Of a DNA stretch of 64,000 bases, positions 8,243-17,360 are shown piece by piece (within the stretch, counting starts at the first letter, position 1; the number at the start of each line of letters is the position of its first letter). The translations under genes and the position numbers were made by a program. Source of the stretch: CAZSHX01 sp964606895. GTDB taxonomy: Bacteria > Bacteroidota > Ignavibacteria > Kapaibacteriales > UBA2268. The stretch is taken from NCBI GenBank assembly GCA_964606895.1, contig CAZSHX010000012.1:1-64000 (forward strand), in the 5' to 3' direction. The notes under the pieces are model-generated. The model was not told where the DNA came from, searched no databases, and saw nothing but the letters and a program-made list of their open reading frames with translations.

Positions 8243-9004
8243 CTATTTCCCAAAAACTTTCTTCAGTAGCTCAGAGGTTCTGGCAACAGGGTCCTTGCGG
8301 ATTAAAGCTTCTTCGCGGCTAATCATCAGGAACAAAGCATCCAGTGCTTTCTGAGTAACGTATTTTGTTAAGTCGGGATTAACTTTTTGAACGAAAGGCA
8401 GTTTGTTGTATGCCGTCATCACCTCTGCCCAATACTTTGTGGCATCCACCTTGTCAAGTGAAGTCTTGATAATCGGTGAGAAGGTTTTCGTCAATTGTGC
8501 TGTGGTTTTGCCTTTCAGGTAACTCGTTGCCGCAGAAGTATCGCCTTTCACAATTTTGATTGCATCGCTGATTGTCATGCCTTGGATTGCGGAAACAAAA
8601 ATATCTTTTGCCGATTTGGAAGCATCTTCGGCGGCTCGGTTGAGTGTCAAAATTGCACGGTCCACCTGACTGCCCATTCCAACTTTTCTAAGTGACGATT
8701 CTACGTTTTTTGCCTCTTTCGGGAACGGAATTTTGATTTCAGGATTTTTGTAAAAACCGTCAACCTTCGAAATGATGTCGGTTCCTTTGGAAGTGCCGTT
8801 CACCAAAGCTTCTTTGATGGCTCGGGCGGCTTCTTCGGCAGTAAACGAGCCTGCATTCTTGGATTCGATGAGTTTTTTAACTTCGTTGATATTCTTTTGA
8901 TTAATAACTTTGCCGGCATCTTTGCCCATTTTGTCAAGCCATTGCGATTCTGCCGGAATGCTGACAGCGGCGAGTACCAATAATAAGATTAATAATTTTT
9001 TCAT
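8243..9004 (-). CDS. DUF4197 exported protein
   Basis: The start at 9004 is supported by AAAGGGA about 8 bases upstream and by a signal peptide beginning there (MKKLLILLLVLAAVSIPAES). A longer frame reaching 9097 runs into the upstream gene. The mature protein is helical and holds the DUF4197 signature: EEAARAIKEAL, then FPKEAKNVESSLRKVGMG, LNRAAEDA and KTFSPIIKTSLDKV. It ends near ARTSELLKKVFGK. The family is found in the periplasm of many Gram-negative bacteria without an assigned function. It follows the cyclophilin gene after 85 bases, in the same direction. Confidence 0.8.
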   Translation of the reverse strand: MKKLLILLLVLAAVSIPAESQWLDKMGKDAGKVINQKNINEVKKLIESKNAGSFTAEEAARAIKEALVNGTSKGTDIISKVDGFYKNPEIKIPFPKEAKNVESSLRKVGMGSQVDRAILTLNRAAEDASKSAKDIFVSAIQGMTISDAIKIVKGDTSAATSYLKGKTTAQLTKTFSPIIKTSLDKVDATKYWAEVMTAYNKLPFVQKVNPDLTKYVTQKALDALFLMISREEALIRKDPVARTSELLKKVFGK

Positions 9005-9089
9005 CTGAAAATCCCTTTCTACAAAAATAAATCTCGGTAATACAGTTTTGTATCTGAAAGAACAACTATTATTGAAAAATATTTTAAAA

Positions 9090-9743
9090 TCAATCATTCA
9101 TAATATATGCTTTTTTGATATAGTCCAAATTAGGAAAATTCTTTTTCAAAAATCCCGGTATGTCAGTGATTGTTGAATCGAGTTTTTTTCTCGGTTCGTC
9201 GTTGTAACCCGTATAAAGATTGTTCACGACATCCATTCCTGAACTCACAAACCCGAAAGCCGGAAAACCCAAAGTTTCGCCATAAGAAATTGTGTCGAGT
9301 CTTGAGTTATTTTGCAGATTGATGAAAAGCTGTGCCCCTCTCGAATTTTTTCCTGCCCGTGCAAAAGCAATTGTCCCTGCATCATTGCCCTTTAGCACAG
9401 GTTCATCAAGAATAATATTCTGCGACCAGTCGTTATCAATGATGGAATCAAGTGTTCCGAACTGTACAACAAAATTTGCAACACCACGGTAAACCGGAAT
9501 ATCGGTGAAATAGTTGCTTTTCAAAAGCTGAAATAATCTGTCAACTGCCAAAGGAGAGAATTTTCTTTCGGCAGTAATTTCGAAATCGCCTTTTGTTGTT
9601 TCAAACTTAATCTTGAATTTTTCGGGAGCTTTGAGTTTCAGAATTTCTGGGTCAATCTTACTGCCTGCGGCAAAAAGACTAACCACGGTAAATATCATTA
9701 TCAAGATAATCTGCAAAATTCCAAATGTCCTTTTTGTTTTCAT
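9090..9743 (-). CDS. cyclophilin-type peptidylprolyl isomerase
   Basis: The start at 9743 has AAGGAAAA about 8 bases upstream and gives a signal peptide (MKTKRTFGILQIILIMIF). The earlier ATG at 9800 adds a charged leader and is less likely. The enzyme domain shows the bacterial cyclophilin pattern: FETTKGDFEI, PLAVDRLFQLL, YRGVANFVVQFG, GTIAFARAGKNSRGAQLFINL and FPAFGFVSSGMDVV. It would speed proline isomerisation of exported proteins in the periplasm. The usual FH before RVI is replaced by YRGV, and the QFG and FARA/AQLFIN boxes are kept. It is downstream of an acyltransferase gene, without an evident link. Confidence 0.8.
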   Translation of the reverse strand: MKTKRTFGILQIILIMIFTVVSLFAAGSKIDPEILKLKAPEKFKIKFETTKGDFEITAERKFSPLAVDRLFQLLKSNYFTDIPVYRGVANFVVQFGTLDSIIDNDWSQNIILDEPVLKGNDAGTIAFARAGKNSRGAQLFINLQNNSRLDTISYGETLGFPAFGFVSSGMDVVNNLYTGYNDEPRKKLDSTITDIPGFLKKNFPNLDYIKKAYIMND

Positions 9744-9783
9744 GATGTTTTTCCTTTTCGAAGCTAATATTTTTAAATTCGTC

Positions 9784-10953
9784 TCATGGTTTATTCCCAA
9801 CTAATTTATCATATAATTTTCTGTGCCAATTTTTATCCATACAAGGTCGTTCAATCAATAAATAAAATACAGACGAAATTGCAACAGTTAAAATAACGAC
9901 CACAACCGTATTGATTATCAGATTCGGTAACAAATAATCCGATATTTTATAAAAATGGGAAAATTTACTTATTAATGCGATAAAAGGGAAATGCAATAAA
10001 TAGATAGAATAGCACATACCTCCGATTAATGTAATTATCTTAATATTGAAAAATTTATTCCAAAATCTATCTCTGATGGATACATAATAAAAAAGCAAGA
10101 CAAGAAATGGATAAATAATTCCATTGATTAGTGTAGATTCATGATTTATATAGAAAATCATCAATAACAGGATCAAACCTCCACCCGATAGGAACATACT
10201 GTTAATTTTAGTCTGTTTTAATGTTAAGTAGAAATCTGCCAGCAATAAACCCGCTAAGAAAAACTCTATGAAAGAATATATTGTCATGATTTTCAGTGGG
10301 AAAAACCATTGTAATGTTGGGAAAGCGGCAATCAAAAATATCAGAATTATCCTTCTGTAGGTTTGAGGCAAAAGAAAAACAAGTGTTAAGAGTGGTGCCA
10401 AAATGTAAAACTGAACTTCAATTTCTAAAGACCATGCAACCATTGTTATTAAAGGGTAAGTCTGATAAATAATATTGTGCATATAAATCAACGAAGAACC
10501 GAGACTTGGAAGCAGTTCCCAGAATTTAAAATCACCCTTGATAATTAAAACGACAAAAAAGAACGTCATTGCTATTATATACGGAGGCTCCAGTCTGGTT
10601 AGTCTTCTTAAAAAATATGATCTCAAACGAACCTTTTTTTCATTTTGCAAGTGATGTCTGGCAAAAGGCATAGCTAAAATAAACCCACTAATAACAAAAA
10701 ACAACTCTACGCCCTGATATCCATTTGCAAAGAATCTATCAATTAAATAATAATCTTTAATGCCGTCAATCAGTTTGTAATGACTATTACCCAAAATTGG
10801 ATATAATGAATGGAATAATACCACCCAGATAATTGCGATAAATCTAAATCCATCAATTTCAGGAAGGTATGCTCCTGAAGATATAATTCTTCTGAATATT
10901 TTTTGTAAATCCATAGTCTTGATATTTGAATTTAATATAATTGTAAATAACAT
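9784..10953 (-). CDS. acyltransferase family membrane protein (OafA-like)
   Basis: The protein of up to 389 residues has about ten hydrophobic segments and the Acyl_transf_3 opening EIDGFRFIAIIWVVLFHS, with the conserved His48 used in O-acyl transfer. Loop residues such as RRLTRLEPPY follow. The C-terminal end (PCMDKNWHRKLYDKL) is cytoplasmic. Members acylate cell-surface sugars such as O-antigen or exopolysaccharide in the inner membrane. Neither the ATG at 10953 nor the one at 10914 (MDLQK) has a clear ribosome binding site. The later one fits the family's usual N-terminus, so the true start is undecided. No glycan genes lie alongside to name its substrate. Confidence 0.8.
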   Translation of the reverse strand: MLFTIILNSNIKTMDLQKIFRRIISSGAYLPEIDGFRFIAIIWVVLFHSLYPILGNSHYKLIDGIKDYYLIDRFFANGYQGVELFFVISGFILAMPFARHHLQNEKKVRLRSYFLRRLTRLEPPYIIAMTFFFVVLIIKGDFKFWELLPSLGSSLIYMHNIIYQTYPLITMVAWSLEIEVQFYILAPLLTLVFLLPQTYRRIILIFLIAAFPTLQWFFPLKIMTIYSFIEFFLAGLLLADFYLTLKQTKINSMFLSGGGLILLLMIFYINHESTLINGIIYPFLVLLFYYVSIRDRFWNKFFNIKIITLIGGMCYSIYLLHFPFIALISKFSHFYKISDYLLPNLIINTVVVVILTVAISSVFYLLIERPCMDKNWHRKLYDKLVGNKP

Positions 10954-11221
10954 TCACAAATTACGAATTATTCAACTTATGGTTATCATTTCAAATCGAA
11001 AATTGTTTTTTTTGTTCAAGTTTTCAAAGAATTTCCTAATCATATTCTGAACTCAAAGAAAATGAGTTGGAAGTTTTGACTTAATCAATATTTATGGACT
11101 TTCTTCCTTTTATTTCATCTTGCTTTTGTAACTTTTTCTCGTTATATTCATTTATATTTTAATTCCTGAGTTTGGGAAATATTTTGAATCGTTTATTGTT
11201 GAATCTGATTTTGAAAACATA

Positions 11222-13900
11222 ATGAAAAAAATACTTGTACTTCTTTGTTTATATGCTTTTTTGCTGTCACCTGCAATTGCCGACAAAAGCATAAGAGTTG
11301 CACCCGACACTTACCGTCAGCAGTTGCAAACGATGTCGGCAGGCGATACTCTCGTTTTTCCGGACGGGGAATACAAAAACGGATTGTCTGTTAATAATCT
11401 TAATGGGACTGAAAACACATGGTTTGTTTTCAAATCCGAAACCTTACATGGTGCTGTTTTTGTCGGGAGGGACGGCAGTAATACAATTGACATAACAAAT
11501 TCATCGTATGTTCAGATTGACGGATTCATGTTTGACGGGAAAAACATTGCCAATATTGATGCAATCAAAGCCGGAGGCGGCGGACAAAATCTTTATACTC
11601 ATCATATTAATATTTTTAACAATGAAATTATCGGGCATGGAAACAATCAGCAAACCGTTGGTATCTCCACCAAAATTACCTGCTGGGACTGGCAGATTTA
11701 TCATAACAAAATAAGTTCAGCCGGGACGGGAATTTATTTGGGGAATTCCGACGGCTCGGCTCCTTTTATTCGTGGAACGATTAAAGATAATCTTGTGGTT
11801 AATCCAACCGGATACTGCATGCAAATCAAGCAGCAGAACGACAGACCTTCGATTTCGGGAATTCCCACGGAACCTTCATCTACTTTTGTTGTTGATAATG
11901 TTTTCGTTAAAGATGACAGGCTTTCGCCCGACGGCGACAGACCAAATGTGCTTTTTGGCGGACAGCCGCTATCAGGAACGGGCATAGACGACAGAGTGGA
12001 AGTTTACGGAAATGTGTTTTACAACAATCCGAGAGAATATCTTCTTCAGACCACAGGTAATATTTCGATTCATAATAATATTTTTGTTTCGGGTTCTAAC
12101 AGTGGTATAAACATTACAACCCAAAACAACCGTCCCCCAAAAGAAGTATTTGTCTATCAGAACAGCATTTTAACAGGCGAAAACGGTATTCGGTTTGATG
12201 GAACTAAGTCCGCATTAATCACAGTGAAAGGAAATGCAGTGTTTGCTAAAACACCCCTCTCTTTCACTTCAACCGGACAAAATCTAACGGGAGATTTTAA
12301 TGCTTCGAAGTCTCACTTCAGCTCATCATCTTTTGATATTTCAACCTTAGATGTTTTTCCAAAAGCAGATATTGCAAGCGTTGATTTGGATTTAGCGGAA
12401 TTTTCGAAGGACCAGAATTTTCAGTATGACTTCAATTATAATCAAAATAACGGTAAATATTATGGATGCTACAGCGAAAAGGGAACAAACCGCGGCTGGA
12501 AACCCCAAATTGACTTCAAATTACCCGGTTTGAAAATTATGTCTACAATCTATCGCGTTGGTCCAACCAGAACGTATAAAACCCCGTCGGCTGTCGGCGG
12601 TTTAGTTGAGGATGGCGATACTGTTGAAATTGATGCAGGAACATATTCGGGGGATGTCTGCTTCTGGAAGAAGAATAACATGGTTTTGCGTGGAATTGAT
12701 GGATTTGCACATCTGGATGCAAACGGAAAATCTGCCGGAAGCAAAGCAATATGGGTAATTCAGGGGAATAACACAACCGTTGAAAATATTGAATTTTCCG
12801 GTTGTACTGTTCCCGATCAAAACGGAGCAGGAATCAGGCAGGAAGGAATCGGGCTTACCGTCCGTCATTGTTTTTTCCACGATAACGACGAAGGAATTCT
12901 TGCAGGAGACAATGCCCAAAGCGATATATTAATTGAATTTTCAGAATTTGCAAGAAACGGTTTCGGGGACGGTTACTCACATAATTTATATATAAATCAT
13001 GTCCGTTCTTTGACTTTCCAATACAATTATTCGCATCATGCGAAAATCGGACACAATCTGAAAAGCAGAGCCTATCTGAATAAAATTCTTTACAACCGGA
13101 TAATGGATGAAGCAACAGGAAATTCATCGTTTATTATTGACCTGCCAAATGGAGGAAAGTCTTATGTAATTGGAAATTTGCTGATGCAGGGACCTAATGC
13201 CGAAAACGGGAAAATGGTTAATTATGGTGCCGAAGGATTGTCAAATCCGGAAAACGAATTGCTTTTCGTCAATAATACTCTCGTTAACAAAAGGTCATCC
13301 GCAACTTTTGTTTATATTCAATCCGGAACAACAGTTGCCAAAGTAGCCAATAATATTTTTGCAGGTCCCGGAACACTTATCAGCGGTAAAGCTGATACTT
13401 CAGCAAATATGTATTTCAGCAATCCGAATCAGGTCGGATTTGCCGATGAAGCTAATTATGATTACCGGTTAACAAAAAATTCAAGTGCAATAGATGCCGG
13501 AGTGGATGCAGGCGAATACTCCGGATTCAGTCTGACTCCTAAATCAGAATACAAACATCTATGCGAATTTACTGAAAGGAAAATATTTAAAAATATTGAT
13601 ATTGGTGCCTATGAATTTCCGGATATTTCAACTCAAGCTATTGAAGAGATTGTTGTTTCGGATGAAATTTATCAGGTATATCCAAATCCTGCTGACGAAA
13701 GACTTGAAATCAAATCAATTTCTGCTGAAAATAGATTTTTGTCCGTAAAATTAATTAACCCTGTTGGTGAAATTGTTTTTTCTGAGAGTGGACAGGATAA
13801 TGTTTCGTTTGTTACAAAGGATTTGACACCCGGATGCTATTTTCTTTTAATTGAAAATGAAAAAACGATAGTGCGAAGAAAAATCATAATTTTCAGATGA
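11222..13900 (+). CDS. T9SS-sorted protein with two right-handed beta-helix domains
   Basis: The protein has 892 residues. A signal peptide (MKKILVLLCLYAFLLSPAIA) leads into a chondroitinase-B-like parallel beta-helix (about 22-430: IRVAPDTYRQQL, then FPDGEY, IDGFMFDG, IFNNEI, IYHNKI rungs). A second beta-helix follows (about 445-800: GDTVEIDAGTY, VLRGIDG, VENIEFSG, VRHCFFHDN, NNTLV). The end is a sorting domain (YPNPADERLEI to KIIIFR). Beta-helix domains of this kind belong to polysaccharide lyases or carbohydrate-binding surface proteins. I cannot identify the calcium/Lys-Arg catalytic set of PL6 with confidence, so activity on a glycan is an inference. The two halves read like a fusion of two similar proteins. 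Confidence 0.8.
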   Translation: MKKILVLLCLYAFLLSPAIADKSIRVAPDTYRQQLQTMSAGDTLVFPDGEYKNGLSVNNLNGTENTWFVFKSETLHGAVFVGRDGSNTIDITNSSYVQIDGFMFDGKNIANIDAIKAGGGGQNLYTHHINIFNNEIIGHGNNQQTVGISTKITCWDWQIYHNKISSAGTGIYLGNSDGSAPFIRGTIKDNLVVNPTGYCMQIKQQNDRPSISGIPTEPSSTFVVDNVFVKDDRLSPDGDRPNVLFGGQPLSGTGIDDRVEVYGNVFYNNPREYLLQTTGNISIHNNIFVSGSNSGINITTQNNRPPKEVFVYQNSILTGENGIRFDGTKSALITVKGNAVFAKTPLSFTSTGQNLTGDFNASKSHFSSSSFDISTLDVFPKADIASVDLDLAEFSKDQNFQYDFNYNQNNGKYYGCYSEKGTNRGWKPQIDFKLPGLKIMSTIYRVGPTRTYKTPSAVGGLVEDGDTVEIDAGTYSGDVCFWKKNNMVLRGIDGFAHLDANGKSAGSKAIWVIQGNNTTVENIEFSGCTVPDQNGAGIRQEGIGLTVRHCFFHDNDEGILAGDNAQSDILIEFSEFARNGFGDGYSHNLYINHVRSLTFQYNYSHHAKIGHNLKSRAYLNKILYNRIMDEATGNSSFIIDLPNGGKSYVIGNLLMQGPNAENGKMVNYGAEGLSNPENELLFVNNTLVNKRSSATFVYIQSGTTVAKVANNIFAGPGTLISGKADTSANMYFSNPNQVGFADEANYDYRLTKNSSAIDAGVDAGEYSGFSLTPKSEYKHLCEFTERKIFKNIDIGAYEFPDISTQAIEEIVVSDEIYQVYPNPADERLEIKSISAENRFLSVKLINPVGEIVFSESGQDNVSFVTKDLTPGCYFLLIENEKTIVRRKIIIFR

Positions 13901-13932
13901 TAATTCAATGAAATCTTGAAAATTCAATTTCA

Positions 13933-13963
13933 GATGGGCTCCACCTTCGAGGTGGAGTCCATC
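13933..13963. terminator. hairpin between convergent genes (palindrome with TTCGA loop)
   Basis: GATGGGCTCCACC (13933-13945) pairs with GGTGGAGTCCATC (13951-13963) around TTCGA, with one G-T wobble. It lies between two genes that end toward each other, so it may stop transcription from both sides. Its high GC content and lack of a long T-run also fit the palindromic repeat families seen elsewhere in the window. Confidence 0.6.
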
Positions 13964-13981
13964 TTTGAATGAATTGTTGAA

Positions 13982-14428
13982 TCAGATAATATCTTTTTGT
14001 TCCGGCATAAGCTTTCCGGATTTCAACATAAGGATATGGAAGGTTACAGCGGATGCTACAACTAATAACAAAATATCAATCCATATTTTGCCAATCATAA
14101 TTGCAGATATTGAAATTGTAATCCACAAAACAGATATGGAGGTTATTTTCACTTTTTTCGGCAGTACCTTATATTCATAATAATTTTTTATATAAGTTCC
14201 GAAAACCTTGTTTGAGATTAGCCAATGATATAGCTTTTCGGAACTACGGATATAACAAGCCGCAGTAATCAGCAAAAAGGGAGTTGTTGGAAGCAATGGG
14301 ACTAACAAACCAATAATCCCCAATGCCAGGGATAAAGTGCCTGCAGTAATAAGCAGGTATTTTAAATATATATTGGTTACAATCTTAATGACAATTTCCT
14401 GAATTTTAAAATGTCCCAAGACGTGCAA
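13982..14428 (-). CDS. DUF454 (YbaN family) inner membrane protein
   Basis: The 148-residue protein has two hydrophobic blocks (about 24-57 and 98-135). They flank the DUF454 signature LGIIGLLVPLLPTTPFLL, and CYIRSSEKLYHWLISNK with FGTYIKNY lies between them. This is the YbaN family of small inner-membrane proteins, whose role is unknown; some members sit near haem or iron genes. No such context is seen here. It is read divergently from the glycogen-synthase-like gene and convergently with the beta-helix gene. The N-terminal 20 residues before KYLLITAGTL are less certain, as the ribosome binding site is weak. Confidence 0.8.
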   Translation of the reverse strand: MHVLGHFKIQEIVIKIVTNIYLKYLLITAGTLSLALGIIGLLVPLLPTTPFLLITAACYIRSSEKLYHWLISNKVFGTYIKNYYEYKVLPKKVKITSISVLWITISISAIMIGKIWIDILLLVVASAVTFHILMLKSGKLMPEQKDII

Positions 14429-14607
14429 TAGTTTATTTTAATTGCCTGAGGGCTTATTTGGTTCAAAAATATTATAGTTTCGGTATTTCCGGAATTTTCA
14501 GTATTTTTGTAACTTAACAAATCTTGTTTGTTGAAAAAGAAATACGGAAAAAAAGTTTTTACTGGTTTCCCTAAAGAAGAAAAATAATAATATAATGGAT
14601 AATAATA

Positions 14608-16083
14608 ATGGCTAAAACTTTTAGTATATTGTATGTTACGAGTGAGATATATCCTTTCTCGAAAACGAATGCACTTGCTGATGTAGCATATTCTTTGCCG
14701 CTTGCCGTTCGGGAGCTTGGGCATGATATTCGGGTCATGCTTCCCAAATATGGTCATATTTCGGAAAGAAAAAATCGCATACACGAAATTAACCGTTTGA
14801 AAGATATGCCCATTTCAATCGGCGGCACGACTGATCTGGCAACAGTAAAATCTTCTTCAATAGCAAGTCCCAGAACTAAAGTTCAGGCATATATTACAAC
14901 CAATATCAGTTTCCTCGACAAGAGAAAAGGTATTTACACCGATATTAAATCGGGTAAAGAATTTTCTAACAATGACGAAAGATTTATTTTCTTCAATAAA
15001 ACAGTTATTGAAACCTGTCTGCTTCTGGGCTGGTCTCCGGATATTATCCATATAAACAACTGGCATACTGCCATGATTGCGGCTTTTGCAAAAATTCTTT
15101 TCCCAAGCAAATTCAAAAAAACAAAAATAGTTCTAACCATTCACGACTTCATGAGTCAGGGTGTTTTTCCTGAATCTACTTTTGATAAAATCGGGATGCC
15201 AGCCGAATTGAAAGATAATTTCATACATAACGGCAAATTTAATTTCCTCAAAGGTGCCATCAGTTATGCAGATGCTATTAATACTGTAAGCCCGACTTAT
15301 GCTCAGGAGATTTTGCAAGACAGCGAATACGGTGACGGACTAAATCAAGTTCTTCTCGACCGCCCCGATAAATTAACAGGAATAACGCATGCGGTTGACC
15401 CATGGGCTTGGATGCCGAAAAACGATAACGAAATCAAAGAAAAATATATCGGAAATTTTCCTTTTTTCAAACAGCAAAACCGCACTGATCTACTAAAAGA
15501 AATGGGTTGGGAAGATGACGCAACTTCGCCTATAATCGCAGTTATGGCTTATTTCGATACCCAAAGCGGAATGGATTTGCTTGCTGAAAGCACTGAATTA
15601 CTGCTGAAGGAAAACGTCAGAATTATAGTTATGGGTGAAGGCGACCATGATATTATTATGATGTTAAAAAAAATCGCAAGAAAATATCATGATAGATTTG
15701 TTCTGAAAATTGGGTTCGATGAAACTTTATCCCATAAAATAATTGCAGGTTCCGACATGATTCTTCTCCCTTCAAAGCGAGAGCCGAGTGCAATGAATGC
15801 TATTATCGGCTTGTCTTACGGAACTCTTCCAATTGGGCGTGCCACAGGAGCAAATATTGATATTATCCGCGATTATGAAGAAGAAAATCCTAAAAGTAAT
15901 GGATTTCTCTTTTCTGATTATAATTCAGAGGCATTGGTTTCGTCTGTAAAAAAAGCAAAGAATATTTTTGAGAATAAAGCACAATGGTTTGCTTTGGGAG
16001 CAAGTGCCATGGGTTGTGATTATACTTGGGAAAGTTCAGCTAAAAAATATGATGAGATTTATCGGAATCTCATGAGAGATTAA
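14608..16083 (+). CDS. glgA: glycogen/starch synthase-like glycosyltransferase (GT5), altered nucleotide-sugar motif
   Basis: The 491 residues match GlgA end to end: ILYVTSEIYPFSKT at 8-20, LPLAVRELGHDIRVMLPKYG, the INNWHTAM histidine segment, a central TIHDF, NTVSPTYAQEI, and the C-terminal EPSAMNAIIGLSYGTLP with Glu392. Glycogen synthases extend alpha-1,4-glucan from ADP-glucose. The first loop, normally KTGGLADV, reads KTNALADV here, and the second, normally RxTGGLxD, reads RATGANID. Both glycine pairs that bind the nucleotide sugar are changed. The donor or activity may therefore differ from a normal GlgA. It stands alone, with no glgB/C/P genes near. The protein is cytosolic. Confidence 0.75.
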   Translation: MAKTFSILYVTSEIYPFSKTNALADVAYSLPLAVRELGHDIRVMLPKYGHISERKNRIHEINRLKDMPISIGGTTDLATVKSSSIASPRTKVQAYITTNISFLDKRKGIYTDIKSGKEFSNNDERFIFFNKTVIETCLLLGWSPDIIHINNWHTAMIAAFAKILFPSKFKKTKIVLTIHDFMSQGVFPESTFDKIGMPAELKDNFIHNGKFNFLKGAISYADAINTVSPTYAQEILQDSEYGDGLNQVLLDRPDKLTGITHAVDPWAWMPKNDNEIKEKYIGNFPFFKQQNRTDLLKEMGWEDDATSPIIAVMAYFDTQSGMDLLAESTELLLKENVRIIVMGEGDHDIIMMLKKIARKYHDRFVLKIGFDETLSHKIIAGSDMILLPSKREPSAMNAIIGLSYGTLPIGRATGANIDIIRDYEEENPKSNGFLFSDYNSEALVSSVKKAKNIFENKAQWFALGASAMGCDYTWESSAKKYDEIYRNLMRD

Positions 16084-16117
16084 ATTTACCGCTTTTTTTA
16101 AATTTGATAGAATCTTT

Positions 16118-17359
16118 ATGCTTTTGAATAAGTTCAGAAAATTTGTTTTCGATTTATTATTTATTGTAGTCATAGTTCTGCTTGGCTTTCAGATTAACGG
16201 TTGCAACGATAAGCCAACCGATATCGGAATGCCTCTGCTGTTTGATACAATTACGGTTCTTCCTTATGGACCCAAAGACTCTTCAATCTTCACTGGACAA
16301 AGAAGTTTCTTTAAAAATATGTCAATTTTCAATGTAGGTGTTATCTTTGTCGGCAAGACCGAAGACACCAAAGCGGCGACTATACTTAGATTTGCAGAAA
16401 GCACAATGCCTGATTCTCTGAATTATCTTGATGCAAGCCAAATTATTTCAGCCACTCTGACTCTGAATCCATACAAATATACATTCGGGAACACAAAAAG
16501 CAACAATCTTTCTTTTAAACTTTATAAAGTAAGAAGCGGCAACTACTGGTCTAATCAGGCTACATGGGACTCAGTTTACAATCAGGACGGTTCTCCCAAG
16601 ATATTTGAATCTTCGAGTATTGGTCAGTGGTCAGGACAAATTCCAATGATTGATACAATTCCTGCTATCAATGTACAAATAACTGATTTCAGTTTTATTC
16701 AGGAATGGATTAAAAACGCAAAAGATAGTGTACCGATTTGGGGTTTGGGAATTTTACCTGATGACAATTCAGACGTTATTCACCAGTTTGTCGGCTCAGT
16801 TAAAGACAATATTAATATTAGTCCATCAATAAAGATTATTTATAAAAATAAGAATAAAAATGCTCTTGACAGTTTAATTATGAGGTCGGCAATAAATGCT
16901 TCATTTACAAAGGCACCTCAAATTGATACAACTACTTTAGCAATTCAGGGAGCATCAAGCTGGCGGTCACAGTTATTCTTCGACATGTCCAAACTTCCTA
17001 AAAATGCAAGCATTTACAAGGCTCAACTTGAATTAACTTACAATCCTGATAAAACTGTATTAGGGAATCTTCCCGTTGATTCTGTTCTTGATGCCGGATT
17101 ATTCCTTAGTGATTCAATCTGGAAAACTCCTGACGTACCATATTATGCGTCGCTTCAGGGCAATAAATATATTTTCCCGAAAATTAATTCTTCAATAGAA
17201 TTCTGGCTCAGGCATAGCGGCAAGGGCAGTCTGGTTTTGGTTTCGCCGGGCTGGAGTGAGTATTTCAAACTCGACAGAGTTTCGTTTTACGGCATTAACG
17301 AAACCGACATTACAAAAAGACCTAAACTAATAGTAATTTATTCAAAACGACCTTATTAA
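16118..17359 (+). CDS. lipoprotein with DNRLRE-like repeats
   Basis: The 413-residue product has a long hydrophobic leader ending in the lipobox INGCND (Cys at about 29), so it should be a membrane-anchored lipoprotein. The rest is beta-rich. Segments such as AATILRFAESTMPDSL, ISATLTLNPYKYTFG, SFKLYKVRSGNYWSNQATWDSV and, in the second half, SWRSQLFFDMSKLPK with IYKAQLELTYNP recall the DNRLRE fold found in surface proteins. That assignment is by pattern only. It is followed one base later by an outer-membrane protein gene, and the two probably function together at the outer membrane. No ribosome binding site is obvious. Confidence 0.6.
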   Translation: MLLNKFRKFVFDLLFIVVIVLLGFQINGCNDKPTDIGMPLLFDTITVLPYGPKDSSIFTGQRSFFKNMSIFNVGVIFVGKTEDTKAATILRFAESTMPDSLNYLDASQIISATLTLNPYKYTFGNTKSNNLSFKLYKVRSGNYWSNQATWDSVYNQDGSPKIFESSSIGQWSGQIPMIDTIPAINVQITDFSFIQEWIKNAKDSVPIWGLGILPDDNSDVIHQFVGSVKDNINISPSIKIIYKNKNKNALDSLIMRSAINASFTKAPQIDTTTLAIQGASSWRSQLFFDMSKLPKNASIYKAQLELTYNPDKTVLGNLPVDSVLDAGLFLSDSIWKTPDVPYYASLQGNKYIFPKINSSIEFWLRHSGKGSLVLVSPGWSEYFKLDRVSFYGINETDITKRPKLIVIYSKRPY

Positions 17360-17360
17360 C

